From: Candidatus Thiosymbion ectosymbiont of Catanema sp. Cochon2018
GTDB taxonomy: Bacteria > Pseudomonadota > Gammaproteobacteria > Chromatiales > Chromatiaceae
Assembly (NCBI GenBank): GCA_011392765.1
Contig: WYCW01000005.1
Coordinates: 124,001-188,000, forward strand
Direction: 5' to 3'
DNA length: 64,000 bases
Shown: positions 8,265-17,665 of the stretch, one piece after another
Layout of the letters: every line of letters begins with the position of its first letter
Numbering within the stretch: the stretch's first letter is position 1
Notes under the pieces: model-generated
What the model saw: the letters and a program-made list of their open reading frames with translations, nothing else
What the model was told of the DNA's origin: nothing
Database searches by the model: none
Made by a program: the position numbers and the translations under genes

Positions 8265-10545
8265 ATACCGATTGCTTGGGTAGCGCAGTCTGCTCGTTTG
8301 CAGCACCGTAGCTGTAACGGTAGTCATATTCGTATCCATTGCTGGTGCTGCGCCTGACCTTGGTAAGCACGCAGCCGACAATCCGCGCATTTACACCCGA
8401 TAACCGTTTGATCGAGGCATCCAATGCTCCGACACGCGTCTTACCCCCTTCGACAACGACCAGGCTTGCCCCGGCCAGGTTCGCGAGAACCAGGGCATCC
8501 GCCAACCCGATAACGGGGGATCCGTCAATGATTACATAATCGAACTTTTTCCGCGCTAACTGGACAAGATCGAGCATCTTGTCGCTGGAGAGGAGCTCGA
8601 CCGGATTCGGCGATATAGGCCCGGAGGTAATCGCAAATAGACGTATGACCTCCGTTGCCTGGGCGATTTGTGCCGGTTCGACGTTACTGGTCAGATAGTT
8701 CGTGAGACCTTGCGTGTTCGGAAGGGAAAACACCTTGTGAAGCGACGGATTACGCAAGTCCGCGTCGATGAGCAATACCTTGCTGCCGGTCTGTGTGAAG
8801 GTGATCGCCGTATTCACGGCGGTGCTCGTCTTGCCCTCGCCCGGATTCGAACTCGTGAAGTGAAGAACCCTGAGGGCATCACCTTCCGGGGTCGCAAAGA
8901 TGAGAGACGTACGCATCGAACGAATGGCCTCGCCGAGGGCGCTTTTCGGGTTTTGGTAGGTGAGCAATGAAATGGATTGCGCCCGGCTGTCCACATTCGC
9001 GTCGGACACGAAAGGTATGAGACCCAATACCGGTATTCCGGTCTGCCTCTCCAGCTGCTCGCTGCTCCTCATGGTATCGTCCAGGGACTCGGAAAGAAAC
9101 GCTAACAAAACGCCGCCGAACAGGCCGAGTACAAACGCAATCGCAAGGTTTTTCCAGAGGCTCGGCTTATAGGGACCACCCGGGATCTCTGCGGAATCGA
9201 CAACGGAGATATTGTTGGTTCCGATACCGGCGGCGACACCGACCTCCTTCATGCGTTGAAGCAGGCCATCATAAAGCTCCCGGTTCGTGTCCACCTCCCG
9301 TTTGATCGCTTGGTAATCGGTACTGCGGTCCTGCAGCGTGAGAATCTCCTCTTTGATCTCGCCGATGCGCCTCTTGAGCTTTGCCTCCCTGCGCGTATGG
9401 CTCTCGAAGCTGGCCTTGATCGAGTTGGCGATGATCGCGGATTCATCGGCAATCTTCTGCTCCACCTTGGCGATCTGCTCTCGAATCTGCTGCATCCGCG
9501 GATAGCTGGGTTTATAGATCTTAATCAACTCTTGGTACTCGATATCGAGATCTGCCTTACGCGCCTTGAAGCTCTGGACGACATGGCTTGCGAGCACAGC
9601 ATCGGTGCTGGCCAGCCCCTCTTCCAGCATTTCCTGGTACTTGGCCTCTGCCAAGATGCGCTCCGACTCCGCTCTGATCAGCTCCGTACTCATCTTCTTG
9701 AGCTTTTCTACCAGGATTTCGAGCTTGTCGTCGAGGTTTATGATTTCCCGCTCTCGCGCATAGGCCGCTAAACGCCGTTCGGAGTCCTCCAGGTTTGCCT
9801 GTACCTGTTGTGTTTGCTCTTTCAAAAAGGTCTTGGCGTAGGATGATGCCTCGTAACGACGCTCGAGATTCATACGAATGAAGCTCTCCGCAATGGCATT
9901 GGCGATATCGGCCGCCTCCTTGGGATCCGGACTGTCGTAACTCACGCGCACCAGGCTGGAGTTTTTGACCGGAGTGATGTTAAGACTCTCTAAGAACAAG
10001 CTCTCCACATCGCCTTCTACCGTTTCTTCTGCGCTGGAATTATCACCCTGTATCCAGTCCTTAAGCATACTGATCGCTTCAACGAAAAATGAGGGGGCAT
10101 TCGATTCACTGACGGTACCCACAGACCGCAGGCCATGCTGGTCGATGACTCGGCTGGCCAGGTTTCGGCTCCGGAGGAGTTCGTACTGGGTTTGATAAAA
10201 ATCCTTGGCATTAACGGATTCCTGCGTCATCAGGTCCTGGAATTCCAGAACCTTTCCCCCTTCGCGCTCTATCTGGATCAGCGTCTCGGCGCGAAACATC
10301 GGCGTCGACAGGAAGGTGGCCAATAAAGCGACCCCCACCGCGACGGCCAGGACCGTAGCAATGATAGCCCTGCGCCGTATCAGGATATTCCAATATTCTC
10401 GAAGATCGATAAGACCTTCGTCGTCCATCCGGCCGCTTACGGAGGCCCTGATATCATCCGGCTGTTGGAGGTTTCCACCCTGTATCGCCAGCCCAAGCTG
10501 ACGATCGGACCGAACGGTGCCATCCGGATTCACTTCGCTCGCCAT
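8260..10545 (-). CDS. wzc: Wzc/GumC-like chain-length determinant with BY-kinase domain
   Basis: Inner-membrane co-polymerase and tyrosine autokinase controlling polymer length and export. 761 residues. An N-terminal Wzz domain begins with membrane segment IIATVLAVAVGVALLATFL (about 61-79). A periplasmic coiled coil runs about 230-435, with the second membrane segment about 465-485. The cytoplasmic kinase has Walker A SSNPGEGKT (565-573), Walker A' LLIDADLR (591-598) and Walker B YVIIDGSP (670-677). The C-terminus carries five closely spaced tyrosines (738-746), the autophosphorylation cluster. The gene follows wza by 12 bases, so they form one operon with the TPR gene. Its stop codon comes from a small repeat element. 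Confidence 0.92.
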   Translation of the reverse strand: MASEVNPDGTVRSDRQLGLAIQGGNLQQPDDIRASVSGRMDDEGLIDLREYWNILIRRRAIIATVLAVAVGVALLATFLSTPMFRAETLIQIEREGGKVLEFQDLMTQESVNAKDFYQTQYELLRSRNLASRVIDQHGLRSVGTVSESNAPSFFVEAISMLKDWIQGDNSSAEETVEGDVESLFLESLNITPVKNSSLVRVSYDSPDPKEAADIANAIAESFIRMNLERRYEASSYAKTFLKEQTQQVQANLEDSERRLAAYAREREIINLDDKLEILVEKLKKMSTELIRAESERILAEAKYQEMLEEGLASTDAVLASHVVQSFKARKADLDIEYQELIKIYKPSYPRMQQIREQIAKVEQKIADESAIIANSIKASFESHTRREAKLKRRIGEIKEEILTLQDRSTDYQAIKREVDTNRELYDGLLQRMKEVGVAAGIGTNNISVVDSAEIPGGPYKPSLWKNLAIAFVLGLFGGVLLAFLSESLDDTMRSSEQLERQTGIPVLGLIPFVSDANVDSRAQSISLLTYQNPKSALGEAIRSMRTSLIFATPEGDALRVLHFTSSNPGEGKTSTAVNTAITFTQTGSKVLLIDADLRNPSLHKVFSLPNTQGLTNYLTSNVEPAQIAQATEVIRLFAITSGPISPNPVELLSSDKMLDLVQLARKKFDYVIIDGSPVIGLADALVLANLAGASLVVVEGGKTRVGALDASIKRLSGVNARIVGCVLTKVRRSTSNGYEYDYRYSYGAANEQTALPKQSVS

Positions 10546-10557
10546 AATTCCCTAACT

Positions 10558-11349
10558 TTACAGACCCATGGGGGTGAGGTGCACAAAACCCCGTAATGTA
10601 TTCGTGAGGTTCCTTAAAAAGACCGCAAAACCCGACTTGGATACGATAACCCGGTCATCGCCTGCCAAGACAGGGTCCGGCAGTTCGCCCTCCCGGATTT
10701 TATCGAGATTGACCACATAGGTCCTCGCATGGGGAGTTCCCTGACCTCGGAAGATGACGACCTCGTCCTCGTTCGCCGTTTCGTTGACTCCCGCCGCCAA
10801 TGCAATCACCTGCAACAAAGTCGTGCGCCCCGTGATCGAATATACCCCGGGCGTTTTCACCGCACCGAGCACCGTCACATCCTGGCTGGCATATTCCAAG
10901 ACGAAGATATCGATTTGGGGATCTTGGAGGTAAGTCCGCCCGAGGATGGCGGCGATCTTTTGTTCTGCTTCCTCCGGAGTCAGCCCACCGACAGACACTT
11001 TGCCAATCAGAGGCATCACGATGTTACCAGCCTCGCTCACGCGTTCCTCACCGGATAGGTCATTGACATTGAAGACCTCTATCTTCAACAGGTCGTGCGG
11101 TCCTATGCGATAAATAGGGTTGCTATCCGGGCTCGGCGGCAGCCCGACGACCACCGGCACCGGCTGTCCGCCCCTACGAGATTCCCGAGCCATTGTCGAT
11201 CCACCGGATCCTGAATCGGAAACGAGGGGAGGCTCGGTGCGGCTACCGTCCGACGAAATTGTGATCTCAGGTAGGGAGCATGCCTGGAAGACCAGCATCG
11301 AAAACAGGACGAAAAGGAAACGACACGATTGTATGGGAGTAAAATTCAT
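10558..11349 (-). CDS. wza: Polysaccharide export outer-membrane lipoprotein (Wza family)
   Basis: Forms the outer-membrane export channel for the polymer made by this locus and works with the Wzc-like kinase encoded just downstream. The lipoprotein signal ends in LVFQAC with the lipidated Cys at residue 24. A Poly_export domain starts at YRIGPHDLLKIEVFNVNDL, and an SLBB-type domain follows (VTVLGAVKTPGVYSITG). Its 263 residues are shorter than E. coli Wza (379), as in many GumB/EpsA-type exporters. It is the first gene of the minus-strand operon, reading away from the shared intergenic region with wcaJ. Confidence 0.92.
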   Translation of the reverse strand: MNFTPIQSCRFLFVLFSMLVFQACSLPEITISSDGSRTEPPLVSDSGSGGSTMARESRRGGQPVPVVVGLPPSPDSNPIYRIGPHDLLKIEVFNVNDLSGEERVSEAGNIVMPLIGKVSVGGLTPEEAEQKIAAILGRTYLQDPQIDIFVLEYASQDVTVLGAVKTPGVYSITGRTTLLQVIALAAGVNETANEDEVVIFRGQGTPHARTYVVNLDKIREGELPDPVLAGDDRVIVSKSGFAVFLRNLTNTLRGFVHLTPMGL

Positions 11350-11545
11350 GGAGGAACCTAAGATGCCTGCATGCCGGTGAGGGCCAAAATGTTAAAGGTA
11401 GCATAAAGATTGATCTTCACCATCAGACTTCGGACTTGGTGTCAGGGCAAACGCATATAAATTGTAAGCCAAAACAACGTATTAGCTCAATAATCGTCAT
11501 TTCGGGCGGCCTTACGGCGCTTCTATGCCAAGCGCAAGTATACAG

Positions 11546-11603
11546 CTAGGATTTTTGAGGGACCCGAATCTTTACCAATGAGTCAAGTTTGTGCAGTGCA
11601 CAA
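11546..11603 (+). repeat. Shared intergenic element, copy A
   Basis: Runs from CTAGGATTTTTGAGGGA through ATCTTTACCAATGAGTCAAG to TTGTGCAGTGCACAA. The reverse complement of 36735-36793 carries the same sequence in the same order with about a dozen changes. It may be a regulatory module or part of a dispersed repeat. Confidence 0.75.
11589..11603. promoter_or_regulatory. Palindromic candidate operator
   Basis: TTGTGCAGTGCACAA is palindromic except for its centre base. Copy B at 36735-36749 reads TTGTGCAGTGCATAA. Symmetry and conservation in both copies suggest a dimeric repressor or activator site; the regulator is unknown. Confidence 0.4.
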
Positions 11604-11649
11604 ATCGGGATCGGGATCGCAATCGGAATTTCGATCCCGATCCCGATTT
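11602..11649. repeat. Perfect 18-bp inverted repeat upstream of the WcaJ-like gene
   Basis: AAATCGGGATCGGGATCG at 11602-11619 pairs perfectly with 11632-11649; the loop is 12 bases. Each arm contains the direct repeat ATCGGG/ATCGGG. There is no T-tract after it, so a terminator is less likely than a dispersed hairpin or regulatory structure. Confidence 0.8.
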
Positions 11650-12036
11650 CGACCTACCTTGGCTCTTCAACCGCTGGTTGGGCGTAGGAGATGGGGCCTT
11701 ACGGGAGAGGGGCTTTTAGGGCCTCATGCCTCGTCGGTCTGAGGCGAAGCCTCGCTGGGGTATCTACCGCAGAACTTTCGCGCCAATACCTCCGGTTTTC
11801 TTCTCAGCGCTTGTCTTGCTTTCGGGGTTGGCGTAAGGTTTGCCCGCCCACAGGTGGGTGCCAAACCCATCCCGGGGTCGGTCGTACTTGCCGGAATCAT
11901 TAGGCGGTATGGTCCTGTGAGGAGGGGCTTGGGGAGCATTTCTAAGGTGCTGTGCGACACCGGGGCGGTATTCACCTGTCAGGCTGCGCTAGCCTCGAAC
12001 GAGGTGCCCAAAAGCTCCGAAATACCGCTCGGAACC

Positions 12037-13512
12037 ATGATGAATAGGAATTTCGAACCATTGCCGCCATCCCCGACACCACGCAGTTCCGAGGGCACCG
12101 AGCCAATCCCCCGGTACGGTGCGTCTCGCTCGGAGCAAGTCCTGATCTTGCTGTCCAAAGGCCTGGATGCGTTGATTATCGGCTTAGTGCTGGTCGAAGC
12201 GGTCACCCTGTACCGGACCGTTTGGGATCCGAGATACGGCATAGCGGTATTGGTTGCCGCGATCGTATTTCTTCTGGTTGCCGAGGTCGCAGGCCTGTAC
12301 CGACCGTGGCGCGGCGAGACGTTCAAGCTTCAGTTCTTCCAGATTCTCTTCGTGTGGTCGACAACCTTTTTTGTCCTCTTGTTATTGGCATACGCCTTCC
12401 AAACGAGCGGCTTTTACTCGCGCATCGTCGTCGGTGTTTGGCTGGTTACCACGCCGTTCTTCTTAAGTGGTTGGCGCGTTATTGGAAAAGCCATCTTTTC
12501 CTACGTTGTCGCGGGAAGCAAGAACAGGCGCAACGCGCTCGTTTGGGGTACCTCGGGTCTCGGCGACCAGCTCGCGCGCACCATCGAGCGGTCGCCCTGG
12601 TTGGGTCTCGACCTCGTCGCACACCTCGAGGATGAAGAAATCGACGACCCGCCGGTTAACGCCTCGGAACAATCAGCAAACGATATTAGCCAGCTCGAAC
12701 GCATCGTGTGTCAGGCGCAACGAGGCAAGTTCGACATCCTCTACATCGCCTTGCCAACCACTGCCCGCACGAGGATTAATGAGATCATTGAGCGCCTTTC
12801 AGACAGCACGGTTTCGATTTACATGGTGCCGGATTACTTAACAACCAGCCTCTCCCAAGGCAAGTGGTCCAACCTGGAGGGCATCCCGCTCGTCAGCATC
12901 TACGACACCCCTTTCTGGGGCGTCGACGGCTGGGTCAAGCGCGCGGAAGACCTCATCCTCGCCGGTCTCATCCTACTCGTCGTTGCCATCCCGATGCTGG
13001 TCATCGCCGCCGCCGTCAAGCTCACCTCCCCCGGCCCCGTGCTCTTCAGGCAGCACCGTTACGGCATTTACGGAAAAGAGATCAGCGTCCGGAAGTTTCG
13101 TACCATGTACGTCTGCGAGGATGGAGAAGAGGTACCGCAGGCCGGAAAAAACGATCCCCGGGTAACCAAGCTCGGTGTCTTCCTGCGCCGCACCTCCCTG
13201 GATGAATTACCCCAGTTCATCAATGTGTTGCTCGGTAACATGTCTATCGTCGGTCCACGTCCCCACGCGGTTGCCCACAACGAGCTTTACCGCAAGCAGA
13301 TCAAAGGCTATATGTTGCGGCACAGGGTGCGACCCGGCATCACCGGGTGGGCGCAGGTCAACGGCTGGCGCGGTGAAACCGATGACCTTTACAAGATGGA
13401 GAAACGGGTCGAATATGATCTCTGGTACATTCACAATTGGTCATTGTGGCTGGACCTCAAGATCGTGTTCCTGACCCTGCTGCGTGGGTTCACCGGTGAG
13501 GCTGCCTACTGA
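12037..13512 (+). CDS. wcaJ: Undecaprenyl-phosphate sugar phosphotransferase (WcaJ/EpsY type)
   Basis: Transfers hexose-1-phosphate from a nucleotide sugar to undecaprenyl phosphate, the first step of repeat-unit assembly. 491 residues from ATG 12037. Four membrane segments lie in the first 180 residues (for example [20 protein letters not shown]), then a CoA-binding-like cytosolic domain ([18 protein letters not shown]). A further membrane hairpin ([20 protein letters not shown]) leads to the catalytic domain with [41 protein letters not shown] and [20 protein letters not shown], the full PglC/WbaP signature. The frame is open back to 11854, but residues before MMNRNF look non-coding. wecB follows. 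Confidence 0.92.
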   Translation: MMNRNFEPLPPSPTPRSSEGTEPIPRYGASRSEQVLILLSKGLDALIIGLVLVEAVTLYRTVWDPRYGIAVLVAAIVFLLVAEVAGLYRPWRGETFKLQFFQILFVWSTTFFVLLLLAYAFQTSGFYSRIVVGVWLVTTPFFLSGWRVIGKAIFSYVVAGSKNRRNALVWGTSGLGDQLARTIERSPWLGLDLVAHLEDEEIDDPPVNASEQSANDISQLERIVCQAQRGKFDILYIALPTTARTRINEIIERLSDSTVSIYMVPDYLTTSLSQGKWSNLEGIPLVSIYDTPFWGVDGWVKRAEDLILAGLILLVVAIPMLVIAAAVKLTSPGPVLFRQHRYGIYGKEISVRKFRTMYVCEDGEEVPQAGKNDPRVTKLGVFLRRTSLDELPQFINVLLGNMSIVGPRPHAVAHNELYRKQIKGYMLRHRVRPGITGWAQVNGWRGETDDLYKMEKRVEYDLWYIHNWSLWLDLKIVFLTLLRGFTGEAAY

Positions 13513-13584
13513 CCGGGCATCGCCAGTGCCTGGATTGCATTGACATCCAGCGGATGCTGATTGAATTGAGTATAGGAATAGGGA

Positions 13585-14739
13585 ATGACACAACCCAGCC
13601 CGGAAGCGCCAAGGTATCTGCGGGTCCTCATGGTGATCGGCACCCGTCCCGAGGCGATCAAAATGGCGCCTGTCGTTCGGGCGCTGGCAGCGGAGGAGAC
13701 AATCATCGGCCACGTTTGTGTTACGGCCCAACACCGGCAGCTGCTCGATCAGGTGCTCCGGCTCTTTGCCATCCACCCGGATTACGATCTGGACCTCATG
13801 CAGCCCGATCAAGCCCTCACCGACCTGACGTCCGAGGTGCTGCTCGGTCTGCGCCCGGTGCTGCAAGACTGCAACCCCGATCTCGTCCTGGTACACGGTG
13901 ATACCACCACCACCTGGGCCGCGGCCCTGGTTGCCTACTACCAGCGCATTCCCGTGGGCCATGTCGAAGCCGGTCTGCGCACCGACAATATCTACGCCCC
14001 CTGGCCCGAAGAGATGAACCGTCGCCTCACCGGCAGCCTGGCCGAGCTGCACTTTGCGCCCACGGAGGGTGCGCGCCTTAATCTGTTGCGCGAAGGGGTA
14101 AAGGACAAGGACATCGTCGTCACCGGCAACACCGTCATCGACGCCCTGCTGGACGTCGTACAGCGGCTGCGCACCGATCCTACGCTCCGGCAGCGGGTAG
14201 AGGGTCCGTTCGACTTTCTCGATCCCGCTCGCCGCCTCATCCTGGTTACGGGGCATCGGCGGGAAAACTTCGGCGCCGGCTTCGAACGCATCTGCCGGGC
14301 CCTGGCCACCCTGGCCCAAAGACCCGATGTCCAGATCCTCTATCCGGTTCACCTCAATCCCAACGTACAAGAGCCTGTCCGGCGCCTGCTGGGCGGAGTG
14401 GACAATATCCACCTCATCGCGCCCTTGGATTACCTTCCGTTCGTCGCCCTCGTGGAGCGTGCGTACCTCCTGATCACGGATTCGGGTGGAATCCAGGAAG
14501 AAGCGCCCGCCCTCGGTAAGCCGGTCCTGGTCATGCGCGATACGACCGAGCGTCCCGAGGCCATCGCGGCCGGCACCGCCCGTCTGGTCGGCACCGATAC
14601 CGCCGCCATCGTGGCCGAGGCCACTAAACTGCTCGACGACGAACACGCCTATCGCGCCATGTCCGGCGCCCACAATCCATACGGCGATGGGCACGCCGCG
14701 GCCCGCATCGCAGCAACCCTGAGGACCCGTTATGCGTGA
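13585..14739 (+). CDS. wecB: UDP-N-acetylglucosamine 2-epimerase (non-hydrolysing)
   Basis: Interconverts UDP-GlcNAc and UDP-ManNAc in the cytosol. The N-terminal [18 protein letters not shown], then [29 protein letters not shown] and [21 protein letters not shown] are all family hallmarks. 384 residues, normal length. AGGAATAGGGA upstream of ATG 13585 is a good ribosome binding site. It overlaps wecC by 8 bases, and the two enzymes work in sequence. Confidence 0.95.
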   Translation: MTQPSPEAPRYLRVLMVIGTRPEAIKMAPVVRALAAEETIIGHVCVTAQHRQLLDQVLRLFAIHPDYDLDLMQPDQALTDLTSEVLLGLRPVLQDCNPDLVLVHGDTTTTWAAALVAYYQRIPVGHVEAGLRTDNIYAPWPEEMNRRLTGSLAELHFAPTEGARLNLLREGVKDKDIVVTGNTVIDALLDVVQRLRTDPTLRQRVEGPFDFLDPARRLILVTGHRRENFGAGFERICRALATLAQRPDVQILYPVHLNPNVQEPVRRLLGGVDNIHLIAPLDYLPFVALVERAYLLITDSGGIQEEAPALGKPVLVMRDTTERPEAIAAGTARLVGTDTAAIVAEATKLLDDEHAYRAMSGAHNPYGDGHAAARIAATLRTRYA

Positions 14740-15994
14740 CCCACAAGGCTGCAGGATTTGCGTGATGGGACTCGGCTACATCGGCCTGCCCACCGCCGGT
14801 CTCCTGGCCGGCAAGGGCTTCGAGGTTCAGGGTGTGGATGTCAACCCCGCAGTGATCGAGACCATCAACGCCGGGCGCATCCACATTCTCGAGCCCGATC
14901 TCGACCTCCTGGTCGAATCCGCGGTGCAGAGCGGGCGCCTCAAGGCCGATATTCGGCCTGCCGCGGCAGACATCTTCATCCTCGCCGTCCCCACGCCGTT
15001 CAAGGACGGCTATGAGCCTGATCTGGTGTACGTGGAAGCCGCTACACGTGCCATTGCCCCCCATCTGGCATCGGGCAACCTGGTGATCCTGGAGTCCACC
15101 AGCCCGGTCGGCACCACCGAGCAGGTCGCCCACTGGCTGGCGGAGGAACGCCCGGAGCTCGCCATCCCCGGCTGCACCCATCACCCGACCGAGACTGCCG
15201 GGACCATCCGGGTCGCTCATTGTCCCGAGCGTGTTCTGCCCGGACGCATCGTCCACGAACTGGTTACCAACGACCGCATCGTCGGCGGTATTGATGAGAC
15301 ATCTACCGTAGCCGCCGCGGACTTCTACCGCGAGTTCGTCGCCGGCCAGGTCCTCCTCACCGACAGCCGTACCGCCGAGTTGACCAAACTCGCCGAGAAC
15401 ACCTTCCGCGATGTCAACATCGCCCTCGCCAACGAGCTATCCCGGATCTGCGACCAGCTGGGTATCGACGTCCGGGAGCTGATCCAGCTCGCCAACCACC
15501 ATCCCCGGGTCGAGATTCTGCGTCCCGGCCCCGGTGTCGGCGGGCACTGCGTCGCCGTCGACCCCTGGTTCATCATCCACTCCGCTCCCGAACAAAGCCG
15601 GCTCATCCGTGCCGCCCGCGAGGTCAACACCGCCCAGCCGGAGACGGTGGTCGCTAAGGTGTGTGTCGAGGCCACCCACCTCCAACACCCGACCATCGCC
15701 TGTTTCGGCCTCGCCTACAAAGCGGACATTGACGACCTGCGCGAAAGCCCGGCCGTCGAGATCGCGCTGCGCTTGGCCCAGGAAGGGCGCGGACGTATAC
15801 TCGCCGTCGAGCCCCACATCAAGGCATTGCCGACACCATTGGCTAACGCCGGTGTCCGGCTCTGCGGCGCAGAGGAGGTACTGGCAGAGGCAGATATCGT
15901 GCTCGGGCTCGTCCCCCACAGGGCATTCCGGGAGCTATCCCCACAGGCGTTGCAAGAAAAAATTGTGATTGATACTTGCGGGTTGTGGGGATAG
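14732..15994 (+). CDS. wecC: UDP-N-acetyl-D-mannosamine dehydrogenase
   Basis: Oxidises UDP-ManNAc to UDP-ManNAcA with two NAD+. The Rossmann motif [15 protein letters not shown] lies near residue 13. The middle dimerisation domain has [20 protein letters not shown]. The catalytic Cys is in [15 protein letters not shown], and the C-terminal UDP-binding domain follows ([19 protein letters not shown]). 420 residues, usual length. It overlaps wecB. The last codons ([10 protein letters not shown]) belong to a repeat that recurs at 56.6 kb and, in part, at 59.2 kb. An IS630 element lies 60 bases downstream and ends the colinear GC-rich block. Confidence 0.95.
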   Translation: MRDPQGCRICVMGLGYIGLPTAGLLAGKGFEVQGVDVNPAVIETINAGRIHILEPDLDLLVESAVQSGRLKADIRPAAADIFILAVPTPFKDGYEPDLVYVEAATRAIAPHLASGNLVILESTSPVGTTEQVAHWLAEERPELAIPGCTHHPTETAGTIRVAHCPERVLPGRIVHELVTNDRIVGGIDETSTVAAADFYREFVAGQVLLTDSRTAELTKLAENTFRDVNIALANELSRICDQLGIDVRELIQLANHHPRVEILRPGPGVGGHCVAVDPWFIIHSAPEQSRLIRAAREVNTAQPETVVAKVCVEATHLQHPTIACFGLAYKADIDDLRESPAVEIALRLAQEGRGRILAVEPHIKALPTPLANAGVRLCGAEEVLAEADIVLGLVPHRAFRELSPQALQEKIVIDTCGLWG

Positions 15995-16054
15995 GGTGAT
16001 GCAGAAAAGCACATCCACCCGAGCGGGCCGGGGCCCGGTCCACGACAGCAGCTA
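15957..16054 (+). repeat. Direct repeat copy 1 (wecC tail plus GC-rich hairpin), split by IS630
   Basis: Covers the last wecC codons, a CAGAAAAGC...CATCCACCC block, a GGGCC/GGCCC hairpin and CCACGACAGCAGCTA. It resumes at 17222 after the IS (TAAGCTGTTGT and about 15 bases more). Copy 2 is uninterrupted at 56599-56717. The rejoined copy 1 and copy 2 agree over about 120 bases with scattered substitutions. Confidence 0.85.
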
Positions 16055-17219
16055 TACTTCATATTGGCACAATGTTGCATTTCTTGAACACTTGGAATCT
16101 CAGCGTGAGGAGCGAATCAAGCTCCTTCTTGTACGTTGTGTGTGTTTGATTTAAACACGCCGATATTGAACGTTTAAAACTGCCAAAGTCGTAATAGTGC
16201 TTGGAATAGAGAACCTCTTTCTTGACGAACTTCCATACTCTCTCGATGAGGTTCAAGTTCGGTGAATAGGGTGGCAGAAAAAGTAGCTCGATATTGAGTT
16301 TCAAGGCGAGTGCGGTGACGATTTTGCATCTCTGGTAACGCGCGTTATCCAACACCAGAGTAATCGCTACTCCATGCGTTACCGATGCGATTTTTCGGAG
16401 CAATTCACAAACACTTTCGGCGTTGATATAGCTGTCATTCGTGATTAACACCAGTTCATGTGTGATGGCATTTAGCGCGCCGAGAACGTTAAAACGTCTC
16501 CGTCCGGCGGTCGCCTTTACAAAGAGGCGTGTAAATGACCACAGTACACCGAGAAAAGGTCCGAATACGAAATGGGCAGCATCGACAAAAAAATAGCGCG
16601 CTTGCCTTCCTTGGCTTCTTCGAGGCGCGGCTCTAACTCATTGATTTTGAATCTCTCTTGCTCTTCCGAGTCCGCTTTTTCCGGGATCGACCCGACTTTT
16701 CTCGGGCGCATACCAAGCGACTTCAGGAACTTTCCCACGGCGCTGGGGCTGCGCTTGATTCCAGTCAGCTGCTCTATGCTTGCTATCGCGTCCTTGAGCG
16801 TCGCTGGCGGATGCGCGCGAAAATGGGCTTTGAGGCGAGCTCGATGCTCATCCAACTCACTCGTCGGGGCGTAGAAGTTAATTTCCATTAGTTTTTCCAC
16901 CCCACCCGCTTGATACATCCTGAGGTATTTGCATAAGGTGTTACTACCAATACCGGCAAGCCGACAGATCTCCTGATGGGAAAGGCCCTGACTTTTTAGC
17001 CACAGCACATCCATTCTCCTTCTCACTCTTGGATGAGGGTCATCGTAGCGTAACTGCTTAATCCTCTTGATATCCTGCGGGCGGAAGTCGATTCTTATCA
17101 TTGCTGCCTCAATGTACACAATAAGCTCTCTAACCCAACTTAGTATATCATCTCTCAGAAAGTTACACGTCTTTCCAGGAATTTATTTTAAAATTCGTAT
17201 TTTGTGCCTATAGGGAGTA
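16055..17219 (-). mobile_element. IS630-family insertion sequence (1165 bp)
   Basis: Terminal inverted repeats TACTTCATATTGGCACAA at the left and, reading inwards from the right, TACTCCCTATAGGCACAA. It is flanked by a TA duplication (16053-16054 and 17220-17221), the IS630/Tc1 hallmark. The empty target gcagcTAtaagctg can be read directly from the uninterrupted repeat copy at 56.7 kb. The transposase stop codon lies inside the left inverted repeat. A second, truncated relative lies at 56718-57237. Confidence 0.92.
16059..17119 (-). CDS. IS630-family transposase in two frames
   Basis: N-terminal part 17119 to about 16590: a helix-turn-helix region (RRRMDVLWLKSQGLSHQEIC, GIGSNTLCKYLRMYQAGGV). 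C-terminal part to 16059: DDE nuclease sequence (ITLVLDNARYQRC, LNIELLFLPPYSPNLNLIERVW). The zero frame leaves the family sequence after KRAIF at a seven-T run (A run at 16587-16593 on the plus strand). A -1 shift on T TTT TTG gives VDAAHFVFGPFLGVLW and joins the two parts. This is either programmed frameshifting or a disabling indel. Confidence 0.85.
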
Positions 17220-17375
17220 TATAAGCTGTTGTATTCACACGTCGCTATGGTCAGCGACCTGTTACAAGGTTTCATACCGGTATTGACTCGATTGAGTCTG
17301 GCGGAAAAACGTAGCCTGTTTCCTAATACACGACCTCAAATACGTGCTTGCGCCTAACGAATCCGACCTCAGACT

Positions 17376-17654
17376 ATGACCATGACCCGCTACGAAACAC
17401 TATAAAACGAACTGCACGCCGAGCCCAAAACCTGGCTCGTCACCGGCGCGGCCGGCTTCATCGGCTCGAATCTGGTTGAAAAGCTGCTTATCCTCAACCA
17501 AAGAGTCATCGATTTTCGTTCTGGTGATGTACGCCACTCTCTGGCCGATATCAGTAGGGCATCCAATCTACTTGGCTATTCACCTAGTCATACCATCGAA
17601 GAAGGCCTGCGGGAAATGATGGCTTGGTATGTTAACAACCGGAGCGAAAAGTAA
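17376..17654 (+). pseudogene. Internally deleted UDP-sugar 4-epimerase remnant (WbpP/TviC-like)
   Basis: Starts MTMTRYETL, then an in-frame TAA, then ELHAEPKTWLVTGAAGFIGS with the NAD-binding GxxGxxG and NLVEKLL. It then jumps directly to the C-terminal end of the same family (DFRSGDVRHSLADI, ASNLLGYSP, EGLREMMAWYV). About 35 N-terminal and 55 C-terminal residues remain of the roughly 340 expected. Frame is kept across the deletion. A UDP-GlcNAc or UDP-GlcNAcA 4-epimerase once stood between wecC and wbpB. Confidence 0.85.
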
Positions 17655-17665
17655 AGGCGCGCACC

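Larger units (their letters stand above)
11350..12036. other. Long divergent intergenic region between wza and the WcaJ-like gene
   Basis: About 690 bases between two divergent operons. It holds a shared element also found at 36.7 kb (11546-11603), a near-perfect palindrome (11589-11603), a perfect 18-bp inverted repeat (11602-11649) and a motif GGTCTGAGGCGAAGCCTCG (from 11739) that is also repeated near 36.6 kb. An in-frame extension of the wcaJ frame back to 11854 has no good start and looks non-coding. Promoters for both operons should lie here, but no -35/-10 pair stands out. Confidence 0.6.

Noticed and set aside
11691-11903. Short frame upstream of wcaJ
   Set aside because: Overlaps the intergenic repeats, has no family-like composition and no ribosome binding site; treated as non-coding.
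11854-12036. N-terminal extension of the WcaJ-like protein
   Set aside because: The extra 61 residues look translated from intergenic DNA, and the family normally starts near the first membrane segment.
16031-17243. JUMPstart/ops-type antitermination site near the hairpin repeat
   Set aside because: AGCTGTTG recalls part of JUMPstart, but the conserved GGCGGTAGCG core is absent and it lies downstream of wecC, not at an operon start.
17222-17375. Coding sequence between the IS630 element and the epimerase remnant
   Set aside because: No frame with family-like sequence or a ribosome binding site was seen.
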